NCBI RefSeq assembly: GCF_000373625.1
Contig: NZ_KB891988.1
Coordinates: 966,053-1,030,052, forward strand
DNA from: Streptomyces sp. LaPpAH-108
GTDB taxonomy: Bacteria; Actinomycetota; Actinomycetes; Streptomycetales; Streptomycetaceae
Direction: 5' to 3'
Length of the DNA stretch: 64,000 nucleotides
The notes beneath the pieces are model-generated. The model searched no databases and was not told the origin of the DNA. It saw only the letters and a program-made list of their open reading frames with translations. Made by a program: the position numbers and the translations under genes. Positions 33,914-42,250 of this stretch are shown here, one piece after another; the stretch's first letter is position 1, and every line of letters starts with the position of its first letter.

Positions 33914-35734
33914 TTACGGGCGGAAGCGCAGCACCTGCGGGTCGTGGTCGCTGATCTGGTCGTGGAACTCCGAGTTGATGTGCACGCTGTCGTAGTCGAA
34001 GGAACCGTTCCGCCTGATCTGCGGGCTGATCAGGATCTGGTCCAGGACCTGCGCGTTGCCCTGGTAGTCGTAGGTGTAACGCTCCTTCTGAGGCAGCGAC
34101 TTGATCGCCGACCAGAGTTCGCCGCGCCCCTCCAGGATCTTGGTGGTGCCGGAGAACTCGAAGTCGTTCATGTCGCCGAGCGCGACGACGTTCGCGTCCT
34201 TCTGGACGGCCAGGATGTCCTTGACGAAGCCGTTCACCAGGGTCGCCTGCGCGTGCCGCTGGGTCTCCGAGCTGCGCGTCGGCGGCTGGTACTGCGCGGT
34301 CAGCGCCTGGTCGCCGCCCTTGGAGTTGAGGTGGTTGGCGATGACGAAGACCGTCTTGCCCCGGAAGACGAACTCGCCCGCCAGCGGCTTGCGGCTCGCG
34401 TTCCAGGCCGCGTCGGCCGGGGCGATCCGGCCGGGCGAGGCGGTGAGGCGCGCCTTGCCGTGGTCCTTGGTCACGCCGACGGCGGTCGTGGAGTCGCCGC
34501 CCGCGCGGTCCACGAAGGACACCCGCTCCGGGTTGAACAGGAACACCTGGCGGATGTTGCCGCCGGGCTCGCCGCCGTCCTGGTCGTTGACCGGGTCGAT
34601 CGAGCGCCAGTCGTAGCGCGGGCCGCCCGCCGCCACGATCGCGTCGATCAGCTTGTTCACGGTCACGCCCGCCGACACCGTGCCGTCGTCGGTGGCGCCG
34701 TTGTCGTCCTGGATCTCTTCCAGGGACACGACGTCGGGCGACCGCAGGTTGTTCACGATCGCGGACGCGTGCTGCGCGAAGGTGTCGTCCGAGGGGTCCA
34801 GGTTCTCGACGTTGTACGTCGCCACCGCGAGCTGCCGCGCCGACTGCTTCCGCGTCGTCTCCCGCTCCAGGCCGCCGCTCTTCAGCGTGCCGAGGCTGCT
34901 CGCGACGAGCGTGTAGCCGCCGTACTGGTTGAAGTCCAGCGGGCCGGTCGTGGCGCCCTTGAGGGTGTCGCCGACGTTCGCCTGCGGGAAGTCGGCGGTC
35001 GCGCCGAGCGACTGGATCTGGAGACGGCCGGTGTTCTGGGAGTCGTACGAGCCGTAGAGCGTGCCGCCCCGGGGGGTGCGGTGCTCGCCGGGCTTCACGG
35101 TGACCCACAGCTCGGCGTAGGGGTCCGTGCCGGTGACCACGCGGGTGTCCGCGACCTGGACGTTCATGCCCTCCAGGGACTCGTAGTAGTCCAGGGCGTA
35201 CGTCGAGGGGGCCAGCCGCACGCTGTTCACGGAGCCGTTCGCGTCCCCGGCGGGCGTGTAGCGGTCCGGCACCGCGTGCTTGCCGATGACGACCGGGGCC
35301 GGGACCGGGTTGCCGGTGGAGACCGTGGTGACGACCGGCTTGGTGATCTCGGTCAGCGACTGGTTGCCCGAGGCGGTGCCGCCCGGCACGTACTCGGAGA
35401 CCGTGCCCGTCACCGTGACCGAGTCACCGACGGCGACCTTCGGCGCGGAGCTGGTGAAGACGAACACGCCCTCACTGGTGGCCGGGTCGGCGTCCGGCGT
35501 CGGGTCCTGGAGCCAGAAGCCCTTGGACGAGCCGTAGTCCCGCACGGCCGTGACGATGCCCGGCACGTCCGTGACCGTCTGACCGGCGTACGGCGAGATA
35601 CGGGTGGTGCCCTGGATGTCGTGGATGCGCACCGCGTCCGCGTGCGCGGGCGAGGTGAGGACGACGACGGACGTCGCGCCGCACACGGCGGCGACGGTGA
35701 GCGCGGCGAGACGCGCGGAAGACCTGCTCGGCAA
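33914..35734 (-). CDS. Secreted endonuclease/exonuclease/phosphatase-family protein
   Basis: 606-aa exported enzyme. A signal peptide (about 1-32) ends in AHA-DA. An OB-fold-like region follows (about 35-270, 'VTDVPGIVTAVRDYGSSKGF'), as in extracellular nucleases of the ExeM type. The C-terminal EEP domain (from about 300) has 'VATYNVENLDPSD', 'DVVSLEEIQDDNG', 'VIANHLNSKGG', 'VVALGDMNDFE' and 'ISDHDPQVLRF', the metal and catalytic residues of the DNase I-like fold. The start is TTG at 35734 with GGAGG six bases upstream. Substrate may be DNA or a phosphodiester; probably used in phosphate or nucleotide scavenging. Confidence 0.9.
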   Translation of the reverse strand: MPSRSSARLAALTVAAVCGATSVVVLTSPAHADAVRIHDIQGTTRISPYAGQTVTDVPGIVTAVRDYGSSKGFWLQDPTPDADPATSEGVFVFTSSAPKVAVGDSVTVTGTVSEYVPGGTASGNQSLTEITKPVVTTVSTGNPVPAPVVIGKHAVPDRYTPAGDANGSVNSVRLAPSTYALDYYESLEGMNVQVADTRVVTGTDPYAELWVTVKPGEHRTPRGGTLYGSYDSQNTGRLQIQSLGATADFPQANVGDTLKGATTGPLDFNQYGGYTLVASSLGTLKSGGLERETTRKQSARQLAVATYNVENLDPSDDTFAQHASAIVNNLRSPDVVSLEEIQDDNGATDDGTVSAGVTVNKLIDAIVAAGGPRYDWRSIDPVNDQDGGEPGGNIRQVFLFNPERVSFVDRAGGDSTTAVGVTKDHGKARLTASPGRIAPADAAWNASRKPLAGEFVFRGKTVFVIANHLNSKGGDQALTAQYQPPTRSSETQRHAQATLVNGFVKDILAVQKDANVVALGDMNDFEFSGTTKILEGRGELWSAIKSLPQKERYTYDYQGNAQVLDQILISPQIRRNGSFDYDSVHINSEFHDQISDHDPQVLRFRP

Positions 35735-35824
35735 GGGATGCCTCCGGGGACGTACGAGAACGCCGGAACGAGGGTGGAAACGCGGTTGCGTGTCGGGCCG
35801 GTGGCCCTCAGTGACGTGCGCAGA

Positions 35825-35835
35825 GCCGGGTGAAC
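35825..35835 (-). promoter_or_regulatory. Weak PHO-box-like unit upstream of the secreted nuclease
   Basis: On the minus strand GTTCACCCGGC fits 10 of 11 positions of the Streptomyces PHO-box repeat unit. The neighbouring unit upstream matches poorly (about 6 of 11), so this is only a hint of PhoP control. Confidence 0.2.
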
Positions 35836-36001
35836 AGTCGTTCCCCGACTTCTACGCGCGTCAATCTCCTGCCTGGCGACGGGAGTTGTCAAGGTTTCAG
35901 CCATGGACGGGTGATGACGCACAGATGAACCGGGGGTCATGACGGCAAACCCGTCTAGGCTGAGCGGTCGAGCCCGTTCACGGTCCGAGGAGAACCAGCC
36001 G

Positions 36002-37426
36002 ATGTCAGACAGCGCCCCCCTGCCGCCCGTGCGGCTGCGCCCCGAAGCGGAGCTGGCGCACGCCGCGCTGTCCACCCCGCTGCTCTCCCGCGCCGCCCGC
36101 CTGGCCCGCTGGGCCGGGGACGGGACGCGCGTGGACTCGGGCGGCAGCCTGGTCGAGGAACAGCTTCCGGCCGCCGCCGCGCTGCTCGGGCTCGACGGGG
36201 CGGACGCCGCCGCCGACGCCGCCGAGGCGTGGCGGGTCGCGGTGGACGCCGGGCTGGTCGAGATCACCGACGAGGAGGCCGGGACCGTGGCGCCCGGCGA
36301 CGGCCTCGCCCTGCTCACCGGCTCCCCGCAGGACGTGCTGGGGGTGTGGCTGGCCGCCCTGGAGACGGTCCTGGCGGACGCGAGCGTGCCCGACCTGGAC
36401 GGTCTGGTCGACGCCCTGGAGGAGGGCGGCGAGATCGATTTCACGTCGCTCGACTGGGATCCCGAGGCCGAGGCGGAGTTCCTGGACAACGTCCTCGGCA
36501 ACCTCTATCTGCTGTCCGCCAGCGAGGACGGCCCCGGCGAGAGCCCGGTGCCGCTGCCCGCCCTCGCCGCCTCCGTGATCGTGCCCGGCGACATGGACGA
36601 GCCCAGCGACGCCGTCCTGGAGCAGGTCTCCGACGCGATGATGCGCCTTGACGACCAGTTCCGGCTGCTCGCGCCGGTCGGCGCGGTGGAGTACGAGCCG
36701 GTGGACGAGGCGCTGATGGGCGACGCGGAGACCGAGCCCGCCGTGCCCGTGGACGAGGACGACATCGCCCGCTACGGCATGGTCCGCCTCACCCCGCTCG
36801 GGGTGTACGGCATGCGCGCCCGGCTGCTTGAGGCCGGGTTCGAGGCCCCGGCCGTCGGCGACTTCGCGGACAAGGGCGCCGACGTGCTGCTCGACGGCAC
36901 CGCCGCCTTCGGGCCGCAGGCCGCGCGGGCCGAGACCGAGCGGTGGCTCGCCGAGCGCGAACCCCTCGCCGCAGCACGGGAGTTGCTGGCCGCGGCCCGG
37001 GGCGCCGACGCGGGGGCCCCGCTGCGGCGGCTGCACTGCCAGCAGGCACTGTCCCTGGTCGGCCCGGAAGCCGAGCCCGCGCTGCGCGAGGTGCTGGACG
37101 ACGCCGAGCTGGGCGGCCTCGCCCGGGTGTGGCTCAGCGAGCGCGGCGCGGCCGATGTGCCGCCGCCCACCCAGGACCTGGTGTTCTGGCTGACCGTCGA
37201 CACCATCGCCGCGCAGCTCCAGGCGGAGGGGAACTCCGAGGAACTGCAGGCGCTGGTCGAGGGGTTGGCCGCCCAGCACAGCGGGTTCTTCGCGGCGGCC
37301 TGGCGGGTGGACCACCCGGCGACCCCCGAGGTGCTGGAGGCGATGGGGCGGCTCCACCCGGACAAGCGGGTGGCGAAGGAGGCGCGCAAGGCGGCGTTCA
37401 AGGCGCGGTCGCAGCAAGGGCTTTGA
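36002..37426 (+). CDS. Hypothetical protein, 474 aa, acidic
   Basis: Not recognised. Acidic, Ala-, Glu- and Leu-rich soluble protein with no signal or TM. The N-terminus ('LRPEAELAHAALSTPLLSRA') and middle are helical; the C-terminal third has repeated helical pieces ('PLRRLHCQQALSLVGPEAEP' and 'LEAMGRLHPDKRVAKEARKA') resembling HEAT-like repeats. ATG at 36002 has GAGGAG well placed. Third-position GC is like neighbouring true genes. It is followed by a TetR regulator 62 bp later. Probably a conserved Streptomyces protein; function unknown. Confidence 0.8.
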   Translation: MSDSAPLPPVRLRPEAELAHAALSTPLLSRAARLARWAGDGTRVDSGGSLVEEQLPAAAALLGLDGADAAADAAEAWRVAVDAGLVEITDEEAGTVAPGDGLALLTGSPQDVLGVWLAALETVLADASVPDLDGLVDALEEGGEIDFTSLDWDPEAEAEFLDNVLGNLYLLSASEDGPGESPVPLPALAASVIVPGDMDEPSDAVLEQVSDAMMRLDDQFRLLAPVGAVEYEPVDEALMGDAETEPAVPVDEDDIARYGMVRLTPLGVYGMRARLLEAGFEAPAVGDFADKGADVLLDGTAAFGPQAARAETERWLAEREPLAAARELLAAARGADAGAPLRRLHCQQALSLVGPEAEPALREVLDDAELGGLARVWLSERGAADVPPPTQDLVFWLTVDTIAAQLQAEGNSEELQALVEGLAAQHSGFFAAAWRVDHPATPEVLEAMGRLHPDKRVAKEARKAAFKARSQQGL

Positions 37427-37488
37427 GGCGTGCGGCGGGTGCTCGTGGTCTCCGTGGGTGCCGCCCCGGATGGGCGAGGAGTCAGGTG

Positions 37489-38055
37489 ATGGCGCGGGTC
37501 AGACCCATGCGGGCGGACGCCCGGCGGAACTACGAGCGGCTGCTGGAGGTGGCGGCCGAGGCGTTCGCCGAGCACGGCGAGAACGCGTCCCTCGACGACA
37601 TCGCCAAGCGCGCCGGGGTCGGCTCCGGCACCCTCTACCGGCACTTCCCGACCCGCCAGGCACTCCTGGAGGCGGCGTACGTGGAGCGGATCGAGGCGCT
37701 GGGCGCCCGCGCCGACGCCCTCGCCGAACGCCTGCCGCCGGGCGAGGCCCTGGCCGAATGGCTCTACGAACTCTGCGTCGCCTCGATCCAGGTCCGCGGC
37801 ATGAAGTCCCTGCTGGGCAAGGCCGTCACCGACGGCACCTCGGTCCCACCCACCACCTGCGGCGCGGTGGTGCAGGGCGCGGTCACCCGCCTGGTCTTTG
37901 CCGCCCGGACCGAGGGCACCCTCCGCCAGGACCTCTCCCCGGTGGACCTCCTCCGCCTGGCCCACGGAGTCGCCACCGCCTCGGAACTGGCGAACGGCGA
38001 GGGGCACGAGATCCGCCGGTACCTGACGTTCCTGACGGAGGGGCTGCGGCCGTAG
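37489..38055 (+). CDS. TetR family transcriptional regulator
   Basis: 188-aa repressor-type regulator. The N-terminal helix-turn-helix is clear: 'EVAAEAFAEHGENASLDDIA' and 'AGVGSGTLYRHFPTRQALLE'. The C-terminal ligand domain resembles the SbtR-like group. ATG at 37489 has GAGGAG seven bases upstream; GTG at 37486 is an adjacent alternative. No divergent partner lies beside it, so its target is unknown. Confidence 0.92.
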   Translation: MARVRPMRADARRNYERLLEVAAEAFAEHGENASLDDIAKRAGVGSGTLYRHFPTRQALLEAAYVERIEALGARADALAERLPPGEALAEWLYELCVASIQVRGMKSLLGKAVTDGTSVPPTTCGAVVQGAVTRLVFAARTEGTLRQDLSPVDLLRLAHGVATASELANGEGHEIRRYLTFLTEGLRP

Positions 38056-38114
38056 CGCGGGTGCCTCGGGGCGAACGCCGGTGCCTGAGACCGAGGTGCC
38101 CTACGGCAGCCCCA

Positions 38115-38157
38115 CCGGTCCTTCCGCTGCCCCCTGGAGGGGAGGCGGAAGGACCGG
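38115..38157. terminator. Hairpin between tetR-type gene and TerD gene
   Basis: Arms 38115-38127 and 38145-38157 form a perfect 13-bp stem, with further pairing (CCCC/GGGG) inside the loop. It lies between two convergent genes and can serve both. Confidence 0.75.
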
Positions 38158-38186
38158 CGGCCGAGGTGTGCCGAGCGCGCGGGCCG

Positions 38187-39377
38187 TCAGAGCGCCTTTG
38201 CCCCCGGGCCCATCATGTTCTTCACCGTGCGGGCCTTCACGAAGTCGCCGAGGGCTGTCATGTCCCATTCGCCGGAGTACTGGCGGACGAATTTGGCCAT
38301 GAGGACGCCGGTCTGGGGTTCGGCGGAGGTGAGGTCGAAGCGGACCAGTTCTTCGCCGGTCACCGGGTCGATCAGGCGGCAGTACGCCTTGGCGACCTCG
38401 GTGAACTTCTGGCCGGAGAAGGAGTTGACGGTGAAGACCAGGCCGGTGACCTCCTGGGGGACGCGGCCGAGGTCGACCGTGATCACCTCGTCGTCACCGC
38501 CGCCCTCGCCGGTGAGGTTGTCGCCGGAGTGCTTGATCGCGCCGTTCAGGATGGACAGCTTGCCGAAGTAGCAGGCGTCGACCGCGTTGCGCTGCGGGCC
38601 GTAGGCGATGACCGAGGCGTCCAGGTCGATGTCCTTGCCCCGGTAGGCGGGCTCCCAGCCGAGGCCCATCTGGACCCGGGAGAGCAGCGGGGCACCGCCC
38701 TTGACCAGGGACACCGTCTCGTTCTTGCGGAGGCTGACCCGGCCCTTGTCCAGGTTGACCTTGCCCGCGCCGGGAGCGGGCGGAGCGGGCTGGGCCGGGG
38801 GAGCGGACGGCATCGGGGGAGCGGCGGACGGCTGGGAGACCGGCTGCTGGGGAGCGGGGGCCGCGGCGGGCTGCGCCGGTTCCTCCACCGTCACACCGAA
38901 GTCCGTGGCGATGCCCGCCAGGCCGTTCGCATAGCCCTGGCCGACCGCGCGGGCCTTCCACTGGCCGTTGCGCCGGTAGATCTCCACGACCACCAGCGCG
39001 GTCTCGCTGCCCAGGCTGGGCGGGGTGAAGGTGGCCAGGACCGCGCCGCCGTCCGCGTCGCGGATCGTGGCCGTCGGCTCGATGCCCTGGAAGGTCTGGC
39101 CCGCCGCGTCCGGGCTCGCGGTCACCACGATCTTCTCGATGTCCGGCGGCACGGCGGCGGTGTCCACCGTGATCGCGTCCGGCGCGCCGCCGCCGGAGCG
39201 GTAGGCCACGCCCGGGCCGGACGGCTGGTTGTAGAAGATGAAGTCGGCGTCGGAGCGCACCTTGCCGTCGGCGGTGAGCAGCAGGCCCGACACGTCCAGC
39301 CGCACGGGCGCGGCGACGTCCACGGAGACACGGGCGGCCGGCAGCGGCACGTTCGAACCAGGGGTCATAGCGGTCAT
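38187..39377 (-). CDS. Tandem TerD-domain protein
   Basis: 396 aa with two TerD-type calcium-binding domains, at about 1-165 and 205-396, joined by a Pro/Ala-rich linker (about 168-205). The second domain shows the acidic metal site 'DLDASVIAYGPQ' and 'GDNLTGEGGGDDEVITVDL'. TerD proteins are linked to tellurite and stress resistance and, in Streptomyces, to calcium signalling and development. ATG at 39377 is used; ATG at 39368 (MTPGSN) may be the true start. It is a single gene, with no terZ/terA/terC neighbours visible. Confidence 0.9.
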   Translation of the reverse strand: MTAMTPGSNVPLPAARVSVDVAAPVRLDVSGLLLTADGKVRSDADFIFYNQPSGPGVAYRSGGGAPDAITVDTAAVPPDIEKIVVTASPDAAGQTFQGIEPTATIRDADGGAVLATFTPPSLGSETALVVVEIYRRNGQWKARAVGQGYANGLAGIATDFGVTVEEPAQPAAAPAPQQPVSQPSAAPPMPSAPPAQPAPPAPGAGKVNLDKGRVSLRKNETVSLVKGGAPLLSRVQMGLGWEPAYRGKDIDLDASVIAYGPQRNAVDACYFGKLSILNGAIKHSGDNLTGEGGGDDEVITVDLGRVPQEVTGLVFTVNSFSGQKFTEVAKAYCRLIDPVTGEELVRFDLTSAEPQTGVLMAKFVRQYSGEWDMTALGDFVKARTVKNMMGPGAKAL

Positions 39378-39412
39378 GCCGGGTGAACGAACGACATGAC
39401 TTTGCCGTTCCC

Positions 39413-39456
39413 TTACCCGGTGCGGTGACCCCCGTTCGGGTCACCGCACCGGGTAA
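39413..39456 (-). terminator. Perfect 19-bp hairpin after the dehydrogenase gene
   Basis: Arms 39413-39431 and 39438-39456 match fully around a 6-nt loop, 20 bp beyond the stop of the zinc dehydrogenase. It ends the polyol operon before the TerD gene. Confidence 0.85.
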
Positions 39457-39475
39457 AACCCTGGGTCAAGCAGGG

Positions 39476-40465
39476 TCAGGGCACCACGACGATCTTGCGC
39501 CCGACGCCCGCCGCGAACTGCTCCAGCGCCTGCGGGTAGTTGTCCAGCGCGATCCGGTCGCTGATGAACACCTCCGGGTTCAGCACACCGTTCGCGAACA
39601 GCTCCGCCGCCCGCTCGTAGCTGTGCAGCACGGCCATGGAGCCCGTGATGGTGATCTCCTGGTTGTAGATGCGGTACGGGTCGATGGTGACCCGCGTCGC
39701 GTAGTCGGCCACGCCGAACTGCAGGAACGTACCCGCCTTCGCGACCCGGCCCAGACCGTCCTGGATCGCCGCCGCGTTGCCGGTCGCGTCGATCACGACC
39801 TCCCAGCCCTGCGGCCGGTCCAGCTCGTCCGCGCTGGCCGCCGCGCCCGAGACACCGAGCAGCTTGGCGGTCTCCAGGCGGGCCGGGTTGATGTCCACGA
39901 TGTCCACGCTGGAGGCGCCGGTGCGCTTGGCCAGCTCCATCATCATCAGGCCCATGGTGCCCGAGCCGTAGATCAGGACGTGGGCGCCGAGACGGGAGTT
40001 GAGGATGTCGTAGCCGCGCACCGCGCAGGACAGCGGCTCGATCAGGGCCGCGTCCTCGGTGCGTACGTGCTCGGGCAGCTTCACGCAGTTGGCCACCGGG
40101 GCCACCGCGAACTGGGCCGCGCCGCCCGCCGTGGTCACGCCGATCGCGGCCCAGCGCTCGCACATGTTGTTGTGGCCGTCGCGGCAGAACCGGCACTCGT
40201 AGCAGTAGAGGGAGGGGTCGACGGCCACCCGGTCGCCGACCGCGACCTCGGTGACCTGGCTGCCGATCCCGACGACCTCGCCCGCGAACTCGTGGCCCGG
40301 GATGATCGGCAGCTTGGGCGCGAACTCGCCCTGGAGGATGTGCAGATCGGTGCCGCACAGGCCGCAGGCCGCGACCTCGACGACGACCTCGCGGGGTCCG
40401 GGCGTCGGGTCGGGGACCTCCATGACGACGGCGCGGCCCACGGACTCGATGACGGCGGCCTTCAT
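39476..40465 (-). CDS. Zinc-dependent polyol/alcohol dehydrogenase
   Basis: MDR-type dehydrogenase of 329 aa, probably oxidising an imported sugar alcohol with NAD(P)+. Catalytic zinc ligands include Cys37 (CGLCGTDLH) and His58-Glu59 (GHE). A structural-zinc cysteine cluster is in 'YCYECRFCRDGHNNMCE'. The Rossmann motif is 'VLIYGSGTMGLMMM'. ATG at 40465 overlaps the permease stop (ATGA). Being co-translated with the SmoEFG-like transporter, it is likely sorbitol/mannitol/arabitol-type; the exact polyol cannot be read. Confidence 0.9.
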   Translation of the reverse strand: MKAAVIESVGRAVVMEVPDPTPGPREVVVEVAACGLCGTDLHILQGEFAPKLPIIPGHEFAGEVVGIGSQVTEVAVGDRVAVDPSLYCYECRFCRDGHNNMCERWAAIGVTTAGGAAQFAVAPVANCVKLPEHVRTEDAALIEPLSCAVRGYDILNSRLGAHVLIYGSGTMGLMMMELAKRTGASSVDIVDINPARLETAKLLGVSGAAASADELDRPQGWEVVIDATGNAAAIQDGLGRVAKAGTFLQFGVADYATRVTIDPYRIYNQEITITGSMAVLHSYERAAELFANGVLNPEVFISDRIALDNYPQALEQFAAGVGRKIVVVP

Positions 40466-41301
40466 TTCACGGCTCCAAGCGACAGGCCCTGGACCAGCTT
40501 GTCCTGGGCGGCGAACCCCGCGGCGAGCACCGGCAGGGAGATGACGAGCGAGGCGGCGCACACCTTGGCCAGGAACAGGCCCTGACTGGTGATGAAGCTC
40601 GTCAGGAACACGGGGGCGGTCTGCGCGACCACACCCGTCAGGACCCGGGCGAACAGCAGCTCGTTCCAGCTGAAGATGAAGCAGATCAGGGACGTCGCCG
40701 CGATGCCCGGAAGGGCGATCGGGGCCACCACGCGGGCCAGGATCATCGGCAGCGGCGCCCCGTCCACCCGCGCCGCCTCGATGATGGCGACCGGCACCTC
40801 GGCGAGGAACGACTGCATCATCCACACCGCGATCGGCAGGTTCATCGAGGTGTAGAGGATGACCAGGAGCCAGATGTTGTCCAGCATCCCGGTGTTCTTC
40901 GCGAACAGGTACAGCGGCAGCAGACCCGCCACGGCCGGCAGCATCTTGGTCGACAGGAAGAAGAACAGGACGTCCGTCCACTTCTTCACCGGCCGGATCG
41001 ACAGCGCGTACGCCGCCGGAAGGGCCAGCAGCAGCACGAAGACGGTCGAGAGCACCGACGCCATCGCCGAGTTGATCAGCGCGGGCCAGGGGCTCGCCCC
41101 GCCGTTCGCGCCGAAGAAGTCGCGGTAGCCGTCCAGGGTGAGGGCGGCGGCGAAGGACGGCGGGTTGGTCGCCGCGTCCGCCTCGGAGTGGAAGGACGTC
41201 AGCGCCATCCAGGCGATGGGCAGGAAGAAGACGATGCCGGCCAGCCAGGCCACCAGGCCGAGCCCGATGCCGCCGCGCCGCTTCGCGGTCAGGGCGCTCA
41301 T
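40462..41301 (-). CDS. Polyol ABC transporter permease (SmoG/MalG-like)
   Basis: 279 aa, six membrane segments, with the EAA loop 'EAARVDGAPLPMILARVVAP'. ATG at 41301 overlaps the stop of the upstream permease by 4 bp, and its own stop overlaps the dehydrogenase start. Second permease of the operon. No ATPase is encoded here, so MsiK or a similar shared ATPase is inferred. Confidence 0.92.
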   Translation of the reverse strand: MSALTAKRRGGIGLGLVAWLAGIVFFLPIAWMALTSFHSEADAATNPPSFAAALTLDGYRDFFGANGGASPWPALINSAMASVLSTVFVLLLALPAAYALSIRPVKKWTDVLFFFLSTKMLPAVAGLLPLYLFAKNTGMLDNIWLLVILYTSMNLPIAVWMMQSFLAEVPVAIIEAARVDGAPLPMILARVVAPIALPGIAATSLICFIFSWNELLFARVLTGVVAQTAPVFLTSFITSQGLFLAKVCAASLVISLPVLAAGFAAQDKLVQGLSLGAVK

Positions 41302-42236
41302 CCGCGCGACACCTCCTCGCGGAACAGGGACGACACCACGCGCAGGGCGAAGGTCGCGATGATGATGGAGCCGATGACGACGAGCACGCCCGCGGCCGAG
41401 GCCAGGCCGTTCTCGTGCGCCTGGTAGAAGGTCTGGTACACGGTGTAGGGCAGGTTGGCGGTGCCGAGACCGCCGGAGGTCAGCGTGAACACCGCGTCGA
41501 AGTTCTGCACGATGTAGATGGAACCCAGCAGGGCGCCCAGTTCCAGGTAACGGCGCAGATGCGGCAGGGTGAGATGGCGGAAGATCTGCCAGTCGCTCGC
41601 CCCGTCCACCCGGGCGGCCTCGATCTGCTGCTGGTCCCGGCTCTGCAGCCCGGCCAGCAGGATCAGCATCATGAACGGTGTCCACTGCCACACCAGCGAG
41701 GCTTCGACCGCGAGCAGCGGGGTGTTCGAGATCCAGTCGGGCTGTGGGCCGCCCACATAGTGCAGCAACCCATTGAACAGACCGTACTCCGGGTTGTAGA
41801 GCACATGTTTCCAGAGCAGGGCGGCGGCCGTGGGCACCACCAGGAAGGGCGCGATGAGCAGGGTGCGCACCGCGCCCCGGCCCGGGAACTTCCGGTCGAG
41901 CAGCAGCGCCAGACCCAGCCCGATGATCAGGCTGGCCAGCACCACGGCGACGGTGAGCAGCACGGTCACCCACACCGACTGGCGCAGGTCCGCGTCGGTC
42001 AGCACTTGGCGGTAGTTGTCGATCCCGGTGAACCGGCGCGCCTTCGGGTAGAGGGCGTTCCAGTCGAAGAACGAGATCACCAGCGTGGCCACGAAGGGCA
42101 GCTGGGTCACCGCGATCATGAAGACCAGGGCGGGCAGCAGCGGGGCACGGGTCGCCCACGCGCGGATGCGGTCCGAGGGCCGGGCCGCCGGCCGCGCGGT
42201 GGCGGCGGCGACCGGGGCCGATGTCGTCACGGTCAT
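41298..42236 (-). CDS. Polyol ABC transporter permease (SmoF/MalF-like)
   Basis: 312 aa, six membrane segments with an EAA loop 'EAARVDGASDWQIFRHLTLP'. Unlike the sugar permease at 7364-8725, it has no inserted external domain. ATG at 42236 lies 14 bp after the binding-protein stop, and its stop overlaps the next permease. Confidence 0.92.
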   Translation of the reverse strand: MTVTTSAPVAAATARPAARPSDRIRAWATRAPLLPALVFMIAVTQLPFVATLVISFFDWNALYPKARRFTGIDNYRQVLTDADLRQSVWVTVLLTVAVVLASLIIGLGLALLLDRKFPGRGAVRTLLIAPFLVVPTAAALLWKHVLYNPEYGLFNGLLHYVGGPQPDWISNTPLLAVEASLVWQWTPFMMLILLAGLQSRDQQQIEAARVDGASDWQIFRHLTLPHLRRYLELGALLGSIYIVQNFDAVFTLTSGGLGTANLPYTVYQTFYQAHENGLASAAGVLVVIGSIIIATFALRVVSSLFREEVSRG

Positions 42237-42250
42237 GATCCTCGTACTTC

